DNA of 44,749 nt from an uncultured Bacteroidales bacterium (GTDB lineage Bacteria > Bacteroidota > Bacteroidia > Bacteroidales > JAUNSR01), in contig CAMTOJ010000027.1 in the NCBI GenBank assembly GCA_947074145.1, positions 1-44,749 of the forward strand, in the 5' to 3' direction. Shown one piece after another: positions 9,119 through 18,361 of the stretch. Within the stretch, counting starts at the first letter, position 1, and the number at the start of each line of letters is the position of its first letter. Both the position numbers and the translations under genes were made by a program. The notes below the pieces were generated by a model, which saw nothing but the letters and a program-made list of their open reading frames with translations, did not search any database and had not been told where the DNA came from.

Positions 9119-9919
9119 ATGAATAAAATTATTTCTAAAGAGTACTTCTCGGAGAAAGTTGCAAAACTTGTTGTAGAAGCCCCCTTAATTGCAAAAGCAA
9201 GAAAAGCCGGACATTTCGTAATTGTCCGCACAAAAGAAAATGGAGAAAGAATTCCTCTTACAATTGCTTCTTCCGATATCAATGAAGGAACGATAACTTT
9301 GGTTGTTCAAGCAGTTGGAAAAACATCACAAGAACTTATTAATTTGAATGCCGGCGACTCGATTCTTGATGTTGTTGGTCCTTTGGGACAGGCTACTCAT
9401 ATCGAAAAATATGAGAACACAGTTGTATGTTGTGGTGGTGGTGTTGGTGTAGCTCCTCTTCTTCCTATCGTTGAAGCATTCCATAAAGCCGGCAACAGAG
9501 TAATCGTTGTGCTTGCAGCAAGAACTAAAGATCTTGTAATCCTTGAAGATGAGATGCGTAAAATAAGTGATGAAGTGATCATTATGACTGACGACGGATC
9601 TTATGGAAATAAGGGTCTTGTTACTAATGGAGTTGAAGATGTGATAAACAGAGAGAAAGTTGATCTTTGTGTTACTATCGGACCTGCTATTATGATGAAA
9701 TTCGTTTCAAAACTTACTGAAAAATATAATGTTCCTACCGTTGCCTCTTTAAATACCATAATGGTGGACGGAACGGGAATGTGCGGAGCTTGTCGTATCA
9801 CCGTAGGAGGAAAAACAAAATTCGTTTGTGTTGACGGACCTGAGTTTGATGCTCATCAAGTTGACTTCGACGAAATGCTTATGCGACTTAATTCATATAA
9901 AGAACTTGAGAAACAATAA
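9119..9919 (+). CDS. Sulfide dehydrogenase / NfnA-like FAD and [2Fe-2S] subunit
   Basis: A 266-residue ferredoxin-NADP reductase-fold protein of the PyrK/NfnA group. It has an FAD-binding beta-barrel at about residues 5-95 (IPLTIASSD), an NAD-binding Rossmann domain beginning VVCCGGGVGVAPLLP near residue 102, and a C-terminal cluster-binding loop with MCGAC (C222, C225) and FVCVDGPEFD (C237). Only three Cys are evident; an Asp ligand (D217 region), as reported for Nfn, could complete the site. The next gene follows after 6 bp and encodes the partner subunit, so the pair probably forms a cytoplasmic NADH-dependent ferredoxin:NADP oxidoreductase or a related electron-transfer complex. PyrK is the alternative, but no pyrD is adjacent. 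Confidence 0.85.
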   Translation: MNKIISKEYFSEKVAKLVVEAPLIAKARKAGHFVIVRTKENGERIPLTIASSDINEGTITLVVQAVGKTSQELINLNAGDSILDVVGPLGQATHIEKYENTVVCCGGGVGVAPLLPIVEAFHKAGNRVIVVLAARTKDLVILEDEMRKISDEVIIMTDDGSYGNKGLVTNGVEDVINREKVDLCVTIGPAIMMKFVSKLTEKYNVPTVASLNTIMVDGTGMCGACRITVGGKTKFVCVDGPEFDAHQVDFDEMLMRLNSYKELEKQ

Positions 9920-9925
9920 TCACTT

Positions 9926-11398
9926 ATGGCAACAATAGAAAAACTCAAAGAGGAAAGAGCCCAAGAATGGAGGGACGAACTTCGCAAGAGTATGAAAAAT
10001 AAAGAACGCACGGATATTCCCCGTGTGAAAATGAATGAACTTGATCCTAAATACCGTATCACTTGTAATGAGGAAGTGAATAGCGGACTTACAATAGAAC
10101 AGGCTCAGTTGGAGGCAAAACGTTGTCTTGACTGTGCCGATCCTTCATGCATGAAGGGATGTCCGGTAGGTATCAACATTCCTAAGTTTGTAAAGAATAT
10201 TGAACGTGGAGATTTCATCGGAGCTGCAAAGGCTATAAAAGAAACAAGTTCTTTACCGGCTGTTTGTGGTCGCGTTTGCCCTCAGGAAAAACAGTGTGAA
10301 GCACAGTGTATTCATTTAAAAATGAAAAAGCCTGCTGTGGCTATCGGTTATCTTGAGAGATTTGCTGCCGATTACGAACGTGAAAACGGATTAATGCAGG
10401 TTCCGGAAATGGCACCTGCCAACAATATAAAGATTGCAGTTGTAGGTTCAGGTCCTGCCGGTCTTGCTTTTGCTAATGATATGGCCAAAATGGGATACGA
10501 TGTTACTGTGTTTGAAGCATTACATGAAATCGGAGGAGTACTGAAATACGGTATTCCTGAATTCCGTTTACCAAACTCTATCGTTGATGCAGAGATTAAC
10601 ATCATGAAACAGATGGGTGTTAAGTTTGAAGCTAATGTTGTAGTTGGTAAGACTATCTCTTATCAGGATCTTCAGGATATGGGCTTCAAGGGAATCTTTG
10701 TTGGCTCAGGTGCAGGTCTTCCAAGATTTATGAACATAAAAGGTGAAAACTTTATCGGAATAATGTCGTCTAACGAATATCTGACACGTATAAACCTTAT
10801 GGGTGCAGCAAAATCGGAATGTGCTACTCCTGTTCTTAACGGTAAGAATATCGCAGTTATCGGAGGAGGTAATACGGCAATGGATTCTGTTCGTACTGCA
10901 AAACGTATGGGTGCAGAAAGAGCAATGATCATTTATCGTCGCTCTCTTGAAGAGATGCCTGCTCGTCAGGAAGAGATACATCACGCAATGGAAGAGGGAA
11001 TTGAATTTATGACACTTCATAATCCTATCGAATATTTCGGAGATGAAAAGGGACGCGTAAAACAGATGGTTCTTCAGAAAATGGAACTTGGAGAACCTGA
11101 TGCTTCAGGTCGTCGTTCTCCTATAGAGATTCCTGGCGCAACTGAAACTATCGATGTTGATGTTGTTGTAGTTTCAGTAGGAGTATCTCCAAATCCTCTT
11201 ATTCCAAGTTCAATAAAAGGACTTGAGGTAAGCCGTTGGGGAACAGTGATTGTAAACCAGGAAACAATGCAATCGGATGTAAAAGATATTTTTGCCGGTG
11301 GTGATATTGTTCGTGGTGGTGCAACAGTTATCCTTGCAATGGGTGACGGACGCAGGGCTGCGGAGAATATGGATAATTATATTAAATCACAGAATTAA
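9926..11398 (+). CDS. gltA: NADPH-dependent glutamate synthase small-subunit-like protein (NfnB-like)
   Basis: A 490-residue flavoprotein. An N-terminal [4Fe-4S] domain holds CLDCADPSCMKGCPVGINIP and CGRVCPQEKQCEAQC (about residues 66-115). It is followed by an FAD-binding GSGPAGLAFA motif near residue 175 and an NADPH-binding GGGNTAMDSVRTAKRMGA motif near residue 315, then a C-terminal GDIVRGGATVILAMGDGR segment. Annotation pipelines usually name such genes gltA, but the large GltB partner is absent and the NfnA-like gene is directly upstream. NfnB of an electron-bifurcating transhydrogenase is therefore the more likely role (inference from context). Operon end is marked by the terminator at 11424-11459. 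Confidence 0.88.
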   Translation: MATIEKLKEERAQEWRDELRKSMKNKERTDIPRVKMNELDPKYRITCNEEVNSGLTIEQAQLEAKRCLDCADPSCMKGCPVGINIPKFVKNIERGDFIGAAKAIKETSSLPAVCGRVCPQEKQCEAQCIHLKMKKPAVAIGYLERFAADYERENGLMQVPEMAPANNIKIAVVGSGPAGLAFANDMAKMGYDVTVFEALHEIGGVLKYGIPEFRLPNSIVDAEINIMKQMGVKFEANVVVGKTISYQDLQDMGFKGIFVGSGAGLPRFMNIKGENFIGIMSSNEYLTRINLMGAAKSECATPVLNGKNIAVIGGGNTAMDSVRTAKRMGAERAMIIYRRSLEEMPARQEEIHHAMEEGIEFMTLHNPIEYFGDEKGRVKQMVLQKMELGEPDASGRRSPIEIPGATETIDVDVVVVSVGVSPNPLIPSSIKGLEVSRWGTVIVNQETMQSDVKDIFAGGDIVRGGATVILAMGDGRRAAENMDNYIKSQN

Positions 11399-11423
11399 AA
11401 TATAATCATTTAAATATGATATG

Positions 11424-11459
11424 ATGCCTTCGGAGAATATTAATATTCATCGAAGGCAT
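11424..11459 (+). terminator. Intrinsic terminator of the nfnAB-like operon
   Basis: Stem ATGCCTTCG / CGAAGGCAT (11424-11432, 11451-11459) with an inner self-complementary GAATATTAATATTC loop, followed by eight or more T. Confidence 0.92.
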
Positions 11460-11532
11460 TTTTTTTAAATAAATTGCAAGCGGTAATAAATTCACCATAT
11501 TTTATACCAAATATTACACAAAACAGGATAAT

Positions 11533-11561
11533 TTTACACCTTTCTTAATAAAAGGTGTAAA
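11533..11561. promoter_or_regulatory. Inverted repeat upstream of metY
   Basis: Perfect 11-bp arms TTTACACCTTT and AAAGGTGTAAA separated by 7 bp, about 100 bp before the metY start. No T run follows, so a regulator site or leader hairpin is more likely than a terminator. Confidence 0.5.
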
Positions 11562-11662
11562 CATCATAATATCAACAATAAAAAAGTATATTGTAAGTAT
11601 ATGCAGAACCACCATTATTAATATAAATGTCAAGATATCAATAAAAGAATAACTTATATAAA

Positions 11663-12946
11663 ATGGAAAAGAAATTATCAAGAGACACAATCTGTCTTCA
11701 GGGTGGATGGAATCCTGAAAAAGGGGAAGCCAGAGTTCTGCCAATCTATCAAAGCACAACTTTCAAATATGAAACAAGTGAACAGATGGGAAAACTATTC
11801 GATTTGGAAGAGGCAGGTTTCTTTTATACCCGTTTACAAAACCCAACAACAGAAGCAGTTGCTTCTAAGATTAATGCTCTTGAGGGTGGTGTTGCAGGTA
11901 TGCTTACTTCGTCCGGTCAGGCTGCAAACTTTTATGCTATTCTAAATATATGTAATGCTGGTGATCACGTTGTTTGTGCTTCAGAAATATATGGAGGGAC
12001 TTTTAATCTTTTTGCCGTAACAATGAAAAAGATGGGTATCGACTTCACTTTCATCAATCAGGATGATTCCGAAGAGGAGATAGCAAAAGCTTTCAAACCT
12101 AATACAAAAGCTATGTTTGGTGAGACTATCAGTAATCCATCTATCTCCGTTCTTGATATTGAAAAATTCGCAAAATTAGCCCATAAGCATGGAGTGCCTT
12201 TAATCGTTGACAATACTTTCGCCACTCCTATTAATTGTCGTCCTTTTGAATGGGGTGCTGATATCGTGACTCATTCCACTACAAAATATATGGATGGTCA
12301 TGCAACAAGCGTAGGCGGAGCAATAGTTGACAGCGGTAATTTCGATTGGGAAGCATACGGTGATAAATTCAGTGGGCTTACAACTCCCGATCCTTCTTAT
12401 CACGGACTTATTTATACTCAGGCTTTCGGAAAAGGAGCATTTATAACAAAAGCAACGGTTCAACTTATGAGAGATCTTGGTTCGACACCTGCTCCAATGA
12501 ATTCATTCCTTCTTAACATTGGTCTTGAGACGTTGCATCTTCGTATGGCTCGTCATTGTGAGAATGCTCAGAAAGTTGCAGAGTTTCTTGAAGCAAATCC
12601 TAAAATTGCATGGGTTAAATATCCAGGACTTAAGAGTAATAAATATTATGAACTTGCCAAGAAAGAGATGCCTAAAGGAAGTTGTGGCGTACTGTCATTC
12701 GGAATAAAAGGAGGAAGAGAAGAATCACTTAAGTTTATAGATTCTCTTAAACTTGCAGCAATAGTAACCCATGTAGCTGATGCAAGAACTTCAGTCTTAC
12801 ATCCGGCCTCGCATACTCATCGTCAACTTTCCGACGAACAGCTTATGGCTGCAGGTGTTGCACCTGATCTAATCCGTTTCTCGGTAGGTATTGAAGATGC
12901 AATAGATATCATCGATGATATCCAACAAGCTCTTGATCAAATCTAA
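11663..12946 (+). CDS. metY: O-acetylhomoserine aminocarboxypropyltransferase / cysteine synthase
   Basis: A 427-residue PLP enzyme of the Cys/Met metabolism family. It makes homocysteine from O-acetylhomoserine and sulfide in direct-sulfhydrylation methionine synthesis. Evidence: N-terminal DTICLQGGWNPEKGEARVLPIYQSTTFKY, PLP-phosphate site SSGQAANF, and the Schiff-base lysine in HSTTKYMDGHATSVGG (K208). The insertion and length (about 427 against about 380 for cystathionine gamma-synthase) and the WGADIVTHSTTKY/GLIYTQAFG region favour MetY over MetB. Monocistronic, with an inverted repeat in the leader and a long terminator after it. Cytoplasmic. Confidence 0.93.
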   Translation: MEKKLSRDTICLQGGWNPEKGEARVLPIYQSTTFKYETSEQMGKLFDLEEAGFFYTRLQNPTTEAVASKINALEGGVAGMLTSSGQAANFYAILNICNAGDHVVCASEIYGGTFNLFAVTMKKMGIDFTFINQDDSEEEIAKAFKPNTKAMFGETISNPSISVLDIEKFAKLAHKHGVPLIVDNTFATPINCRPFEWGADIVTHSTTKYMDGHATSVGGAIVDSGNFDWEAYGDKFSGLTTPDPSYHGLIYTQAFGKGAFITKATVQLMRDLGSTPAPMNSFLLNIGLETLHLRMARHCENAQKVAEFLEANPKIAWVKYPGLKSNKYYELAKKEMPKGSCGVLSFGIKGGREESLKFIDSLKLAAIVTHVADARTSVLHPASHTHRQLSDEQLMAAGVAPDLIRFSVGIEDAIDIIDDIQQALDQI

Positions 12947-13042
12947 TAAGAGAAAATGCTTTTAATAATATCTGAGTAAAAAAAGAGTATTAAAGTTATT
13001 TTATAACATCCTTATCTATAGGGAGCTAAATCCCTTTAAATA

Positions 13043-13087
13043 AACATCCGTCGATTTTGATATGCTTTATCAAAATTGACGGATGTT
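13043..13087 (+). terminator. Intrinsic terminator of metY
   Basis: Twenty-base arms (13043-13062 and 13068-13087, starting AACATCCGTC and ending GACGGATGTT) pair with one mismatch around a 5-nt loop, then CTTTTTTTT. It lies about 100 bp past the stop. Confidence 0.92.
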
Positions 13088-13237
13088 CTTTTTTTTCTAT
13101 GTTCAATGTCCAAAATCAACAAAATTTCTACAAAAATAAACATTTCTTCTATCTCGTAACCTTCTCAAAATCATACATTGCATCCAACACAAATCCGATT
13201 ATTCGGACACAGAAAAACACTTTAAATCTATACTATT

Positions 13238-16177
13238 ATGAGAAGAAAACTACTAAGTTCCGGAATGTTCATTTCCGGGCTATTGCTGACACCGGCAATA
13301 TTTGCTCAGACAGATATTACTGAGCAATATATCATTAATCCCAGCTTTGAGGATGATGGAGTTGACATCTTTAATCCAACCAGACCAATAGGTTGGGAAT
13401 ACACTGATAACACTTATGGTTGGTGTGGAGCAAATACAGATGGAGATGCAGCAACCAAAGATGGTAACTATATTTTTGGTATTTGGGGTAATAAAATCAA
13501 CGATTTTGAACTTTATCAGACAATAGAGAATCTGCCTAAAGGGATCTATTCCGTTTCTTGCGACATTATGGTTGCCAAAAATGATAATGGAACAAGAATG
13601 TCAACTCAACGCGTATTTGCAGGAAATGATGAGATAGGATATAAATCTCAATATTTCGGGTCAAAAGGAGATTATCTTCCTATCAATCTGTCTAAAGATG
13701 AAACTTATTCTTTTGCAGGAAATAAGGAAACAACGGGTGATGCAAGTGCTCTTCAAAAAACAACTGTTATACTTGATTTTCCCGGTGGAGATCTTAAGAT
13801 CGGATTCAGAACAAACGGTACAGCAAGTGCCGGATATGAGTTTACTGAAAATAATTACGGCGGTGTGGGATGGTTTAAACTTGATAACTTCAGACTACAA
13901 TCGTATAGTGAAGATGAAAAAATCATATTCTATAAGTCTCAAGTAAGAGATGCAGTGTTTATTCTTTACACATTAGATTATGATTCCATGCCTTACGGCT
14001 ACGAAACAGAAGTAAATAATCTTATTATAAAAGCAAATAACATAGCTAATAATTCAACTGATACAGAAGAGGTTCTTGGAGTTATTGATGAGATAAATTC
14101 TCTTGTGATTGTACTTGAAGAGAGTGCAAAATCATGGAAAAAACTTAATGGGCTTATCAAAGAGTCAGAAGAAGCTCTTGCTATGAGTTACAACGGAGTA
14201 AATGAATTTAAAGAAAAACTTGATATTGCATTAAAAGTATTTGATGCTGACGAATCATTGACTGCAGACTTTGATCTTGCCTATGAAACACTTGAAGCAG
14301 AACTTTTCAACTATCGTTCAAATGCAATAGCAACAAGTGCTAATCCACTTGATTATACATGGCGTATATCCTCTCCTCACTTCACAAATGTTTATGAAAG
14401 CATAGCAAATGAAGATGAAAGATTCATGGGTACTTGGCAAACAGATATTACATCTTCAAATGGAGATTACAAACTTGCCACAAATACAGATAAGAATTGC
14501 TGGAACTCTTGGTCGTCAAGTTTTACATATATGTCTATTTTCCAGGAATTAGAAGGTTTACCGGAAGGATTATATTCAATTTCCTGTCTTACTTCAACCG
14601 ACGGACCGATTTCCAATCAACATGCATTTGCAACATCATCAATAACTACTGCTGTTTCCAATCCTCCGTCAGCAGAGAGTCAGACAACTACAAGTCCTTT
14701 CAAACCTAATGCTATTTGGGAAATGATTGAAACTGAAAAAGTTCTTGTAGGAGAGGACGGAAAACTTAAAATAGGTATGTGCTCTGATGGAACAAACGGT
14801 AATGCGGGATGGTTCTGTGTCACTGATTTCAAACTTTACTATTATGGTAATGAAGATGCACTTGCAAACTATGATGATGCATTAAATAATATGATTGTAA
14901 AAGCTCAGGAGTTACTTTCAAGTGAAATGTTGAAAACAGATATAGCATCAATCGAACAATCAATTAATATTGCTCAGAGTACAGCAAGAACCGATATCTC
15001 TGTAATAAGAGAAGCGATAGTTGCATTATCAACTGAAATAGAAAAAATCAAGGTAAATATCAAAGCTCTTGAAGGTTTCAAAAATTTCATGAATTCAGAT
15101 ATCTATTCTTACGTTTCTGATGACTCTAATCTTAATAATCTTGTTGGAAACGTCATTGAAGATGTAGAATCACAATTAAATAACTCAACAATAGTATCAG
15201 ACGATCTTGATCCTCTTAAAGGAAAATTATCAGAATTTATCAATTTCTGTTATCAATATGAAGCGGCACTTAGAGAATGTGATGATGCTTCTTATAATCC
15301 AAATGACCTGATATCTTTCATTGAAGATTTGGAACAAGTAATAGAAAAACTTCAGACTGCTGCTTTAGATAATATTCCTGAAGCAATGGTTGATATGACT
15401 AACTCTCTTATTAAACTGAGAAATACTAAATTATCAGAGATGTTAAACGTTAGTTCATGGATTATCAATCCCGGATTCGAAAGCGATCTTAACGGTTGGG
15501 TAAACAATGGTATGCAGAAACAAACAAACTCTGCATTCGAAGAAAAAACTGGTAGTATATATTGTGAAAAATGGATAGGCGGTGGTAGTAATCTTGCTGA
15601 TTCTTACATTTATCAGACGGTTACCGTTCCTGTAGGAGAATATCAAATATCAGTTAATGCATCGGCAACACAAGACGGAGATCCAGAGATTGAAGGTGTA
15701 TATCTTGCAGCTTGCGACGGCGAATGGGATATGGAAAAAGCATCTAAAGTAAATATCAGCAAACAGTATATCAAAGCTGCAGTTTATCAGACAGATGAAA
15801 ACGGTGAATTTGTACTTGGTGAAGATGGTTTCAAAATCCTTGTTTCTCCTGCAGAATTAAGATATTTCGTTGAAACAGATGCTAAGTCAGGAAAACTATC
15901 ATTCGGTATTTTCACAAAAGAAACAAATTGCAACTATTTAAGATTCGATGATTTCGAACTTACTTATAAAGGAATACCTTCTTCAATCGAATCAACAAGC
16001 GATTCTTCAGATTCTATAATCGTATATGTTGAAAACGGTATCATTAAAGTAATTGGTTCTGACAATTATAAATTGTATTCCGTTAGCGGACAATTGATCA
16101 ACAACAATGCTACTCTATCAAAAGGAGTTTATATCGTAGTTGTCAATAACAATAGTTTCAAAGTAGCAGTTAAATAA
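13238..16177 (+). CDS. Modular secreted protein with three galactose-binding-like domains and T9SS-like tail
   Basis: A 979-residue secreted protein. Signal peptide MRRKLLSSGMFISGLLLTP ends near IFAQ. Module 1 is at about residues 24-218 (YIINPSFEDDGVD...WFKLDNFRL), module 2 at 372-537 (DYTWRISSPHFTNVYES...WFCVTDFKLYYYG) and module 3 at 741-910 (WIINPGFESDLNGWVNNG...NYLRFDDFELTY). Helical spacers occupy about 220-370 and 540-740. Residues 925-979 form a T9SS-like tail ending FKVAVK. Modules 1 and 2 are paralogous to those of the next gene (16349-18166); module 3 is paralogous to the last module of the gene at 151-3120. No catalytic residues are recognisable. Probably a surface carbohydrate-binding or adhesive protein (inference from its position beside the GH31 gene). 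Confidence 0.85.
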   Translation: MRRKLLSSGMFISGLLLTPAIFAQTDITEQYIINPSFEDDGVDIFNPTRPIGWEYTDNTYGWCGANTDGDAATKDGNYIFGIWGNKINDFELYQTIENLPKGIYSVSCDIMVAKNDNGTRMSTQRVFAGNDEIGYKSQYFGSKGDYLPINLSKDETYSFAGNKETTGDASALQKTTVILDFPGGDLKIGFRTNGTASAGYEFTENNYGGVGWFKLDNFRLQSYSEDEKIIFYKSQVRDAVFILYTLDYDSMPYGYETEVNNLIIKANNIANNSTDTEEVLGVIDEINSLVIVLEESAKSWKKLNGLIKESEEALAMSYNGVNEFKEKLDIALKVFDADESLTADFDLAYETLEAELFNYRSNAIATSANPLDYTWRISSPHFTNVYESIANEDERFMGTWQTDITSSNGDYKLATNTDKNCWNSWSSSFTYMSIFQELEGLPEGLYSISCLTSTDGPISNQHAFATSSITTAVSNPPSAESQTTTSPFKPNAIWEMIETEKVLVGEDGKLKIGMCSDGTNGNAGWFCVTDFKLYYYGNEDALANYDDALNNMIVKAQELLSSEMLKTDIASIEQSINIAQSTARTDISVIREAIVALSTEIEKIKVNIKALEGFKNFMNSDIYSYVSDDSNLNNLVGNVIEDVESQLNNSTIVSDDLDPLKGKLSEFINFCYQYEAALRECDDASYNPNDLISFIEDLEQVIEKLQTAALDNIPEAMVDMTNSLIKLRNTKLSEMLNVSSWIINPGFESDLNGWVNNGMQKQTNSAFEEKTGSIYCEKWIGGGSNLADSYIYQTVTVPVGEYQISVNASATQDGDPEIEGVYLAACDGEWDMEKASKVNISKQYIKAAVYQTDENGEFVLGEDGFKILVSPAELRYFVETDAKSGKLSFGIFTKETNCNYLRFDDFELTYKGIPSSIESTSDSSDSIIVYVENGIIKVIGSDNYKLYSVSGQLINNNATLSKGVYIVVVNNNSFKVAVK

Positions 16178-16206
16178 TTTTTTAATATAGTACTTGGATT
16201 AGATTT

Positions 16207-16250
16207 CATGACTGGTGAGAGTATGTAGCATTTTTACTCTCACCGTCATG
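16207..16250 (+). terminator. Intrinsic terminator between the two mosaic-protein genes
   Basis: Stem CATGAC-t-GGTGAGAGT / ACTCTCACCGTCATG (16207-16222, 16236-16250), nearly perfect. It is followed by TAAATTTT, a weak T tract. The two mosaic genes are therefore probably separate transcripts, with possible read-through. Confidence 0.75.
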
Positions 16251-16348
16251 TAAATTTTCAATCCATTTTTTTGTACTATTCTTTCCTCTTTTTTCAAAAA
16301 ACAATTACACATATTTTTCTATAATTTTCGTCTAATACATCACACTTA

Positions 16349-18166
16349 ATGAAAAAACATTTACACAAATCAATTTTATTTTCTGCATTTACATTTGTGG
16401 CAATTAATGTAAACTCACAGACAGAAATCACATCTTCCTATATCTTAAATCCGAGCTTTGAGGATGATGCAAGAGATATTTTCAATCCAACACGCCCTAC
16501 GGGATGGAATCACACCAATAATAATTATGGCTGGTGTGGAGTTAATCAAGATGGTAACGCTGCGACTAAAACAGGATCTTACATATTCGGAATATGGGGC
16601 GCTCAAATATCTGATTTTGAACTTAATCAAACTATAATTAATCTGCCAAAAGGTTTTTACTCCATTTCATGCGATCTTATGGTAGCTGCTGACGGAACAA
16701 ACTCAAGAATGACTACACAGCGTATATTTGCAGGAAATGAAGAGATTGGATATAAATCTCAATACTACGGACTTCGAACAAGTTATTCGTCAGATATTCT
16801 TGCAACTAATGAAGATTATTCTTTTGCCGGTTACACTGAAACGGTAGGCGATGCCAGTGAACTTCGCACAATCTCTGTCATATTAGATTTTCCGGGAGGA
16901 GATTTAAATATCGGATTGAGAACTAACGGTGTGGCAAGTACATTATTCCCTGTTTCAAATAGTCTTATAGCCGGTGCTGGCTGGTTTAAAATTGATAATT
17001 TCCGACTATTCTCTTATGAAGAGAGCGAACTTCTGCCTTTTTATAAAGAGCAACTTGGAAAACTTATTACGGAGATCCCTTTAATCTCTTTAGGTGATAT
17101 TCCTTTAGGCTATGAAAGTTTACTTTCTACTGCACTTTCTAATTCACAAGACCTTTTGGAAAATAGTAATGATCAGAGTGAAGTGATTGAAATGATCAAT
17201 TATCTAAACTCCCTCACTGACGAAATGAGTGAAAGCTCTAAAGATTTCAAAAAACTAAAAAATATTATAGAGCTAGCAACAGAACTTAAAAATGAGAAAT
17301 ATACAGGTTATGAGCAGCTCGAAGATGCAACAATTTTAGCAACAAATACATTCGACAATGCTAATTCTTTAAAAGACGATTTTGTTTCAGCTATAACCAA
17401 TTTGGAATCTGCAATTTTCAATTATAGAATTAATATTGTCGCAACGAAAGATAATCCTATTGACTATACTTGGAAAATATCCGCGCCACATTTCACAAAT
17501 GAATATGAAGCGGTCAACGACGAATCGCAAAGATTTATGGGTACTTGGCAAACTGAGATAACATCAGAGGGAGGCGATTTTAAACTGGCAACAAGCGGAG
17601 ATAAAAATTGTTGGAACTCTTGGTCAAACAATTTTACTTATATGTCAGTATATCAAGATATTGAAGGCTTACCACAAGGAATTTATACACTTTCTTGTAT
17701 CACTGCAACAGACGGAGAAGTAACAAACCAACATGCATTCGTAAAATCGAGTGATGAAATGGCAATATCAAATCCTCCTTCAGCAGAAAATAAAGTTACA
17801 GGCGATTTCAAATATACTGCCGTATGGGAAAAGATTGAAACAGAAAAAGTTAAAGTCGGAACTGACGGAAAACTTCGTATAGGAATGCAATCAAACGGTA
17901 CAAACGGTACTGCAGGATGGTTTTGTGTTAGTGATTTCAAACTTCTTTATTTTGGAAATGAAAAAGAAATTCCACTTAATATTTTCGATATAGATAATAA
18001 TAAAGTCAGTATATCTGAAAATAACGGAATTATAACTGTAACTGGAAGTGATAATTATCGTATTATTGCTATAAACGGACAAGAAGTAAGCAAAAACAGC
18101 AAATTGGCAAAAGGAATATATATCATTGATATTGAAGGTAAAAGTTATAAGATTGTTATTCGTTAA
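16349..18166 (+). CDS. Modular secreted protein, shorter paralogue, with T9SS-like tail
   Basis: A 605-residue secreted protein, with signal peptide MKKHLHKSILFSAFTFVAIN ending at NSQ. It repeats the first two modules of the upstream protein: module 1 at about residues 25-222 (YILNPSFEDDARDIFNPTRP...WFKIDNFRLFSY), a helical spacer, and module 2 at about 366-540 (DYTWKISAPHFTNEYEA...WFCVSDFKLLYFG). It then passes directly to a T9SS-like tail (about 548-605, GIYIIDIEGKSYKIVIR). It lacks the second spacer and third module. A local gene duplication followed by loss (or gain) of the third module explains the pair. Function unknown; surface glycan binding is the best guess. A -7-like TAATTTTC lies about 40 bp upstream. 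Confidence 0.85.
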   Translation: MKKHLHKSILFSAFTFVAINVNSQTEITSSYILNPSFEDDARDIFNPTRPTGWNHTNNNYGWCGVNQDGNAATKTGSYIFGIWGAQISDFELNQTIINLPKGFYSISCDLMVAADGTNSRMTTQRIFAGNEEIGYKSQYYGLRTSYSSDILATNEDYSFAGYTETVGDASELRTISVILDFPGGDLNIGLRTNGVASTLFPVSNSLIAGAGWFKIDNFRLFSYEESELLPFYKEQLGKLITEIPLISLGDIPLGYESLLSTALSNSQDLLENSNDQSEVIEMINYLNSLTDEMSESSKDFKKLKNIIELATELKNEKYTGYEQLEDATILATNTFDNANSLKDDFVSAITNLESAIFNYRINIVATKDNPIDYTWKISAPHFTNEYEAVNDESQRFMGTWQTEITSEGGDFKLATSGDKNCWNSWSNNFTYMSVYQDIEGLPQGIYTLSCITATDGEVTNQHAFVKSSDEMAISNPPSAENKVTGDFKYTAVWEKIETEKVKVGTDGKLRIGMQSNGTNGTAGWFCVSDFKLLYFGNEKEIPLNIFDIDNNKVSISENNGIITVTGSDNYRIIAINGQEVSKNSKLAKGIYIIDIEGKSYKIVIR

Positions 18167-18215
18167 TTTTTACAAGAAGAAAAGTCTTCATTTATATTTT
18201 TAGTAATAATTGCAC

Positions 18216-18265
18216 ACTTTCACGGTTTGAAGAGTCATATTTTTGACTTCGAAAATCGTGAAAGT
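18216..18265 (+). terminator. Intrinsic terminator of the 605-residue protein gene
   Basis: Outer stem ACTTTCACG / CGTGAAAGT (18216-18224, 18257-18265) with an inner GAAGAGTCA / TGACTTC stem, followed by a run of T. Confidence 0.9.
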
Positions 18266-18361
18266 TTTTTATGGATAATCCGTCCTATTTTTCTATTATA
18301 AAAATCTATATATTGTTATATTCATTAATATTGCAAAACCAATGATCTTCTTTTACAACCA

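Noticed and set aside
11663..12946. metY as a cystathionine gamma-synthase
   Set aside because: Length and sequence features favour the O-acetylhomoserine sulfhydrylase group.
13057..13323. Open frame of 88 codons between metY and the 979-residue protein gene
   Set aside because: It includes half of the metY terminator and overlaps the next gene in another frame.
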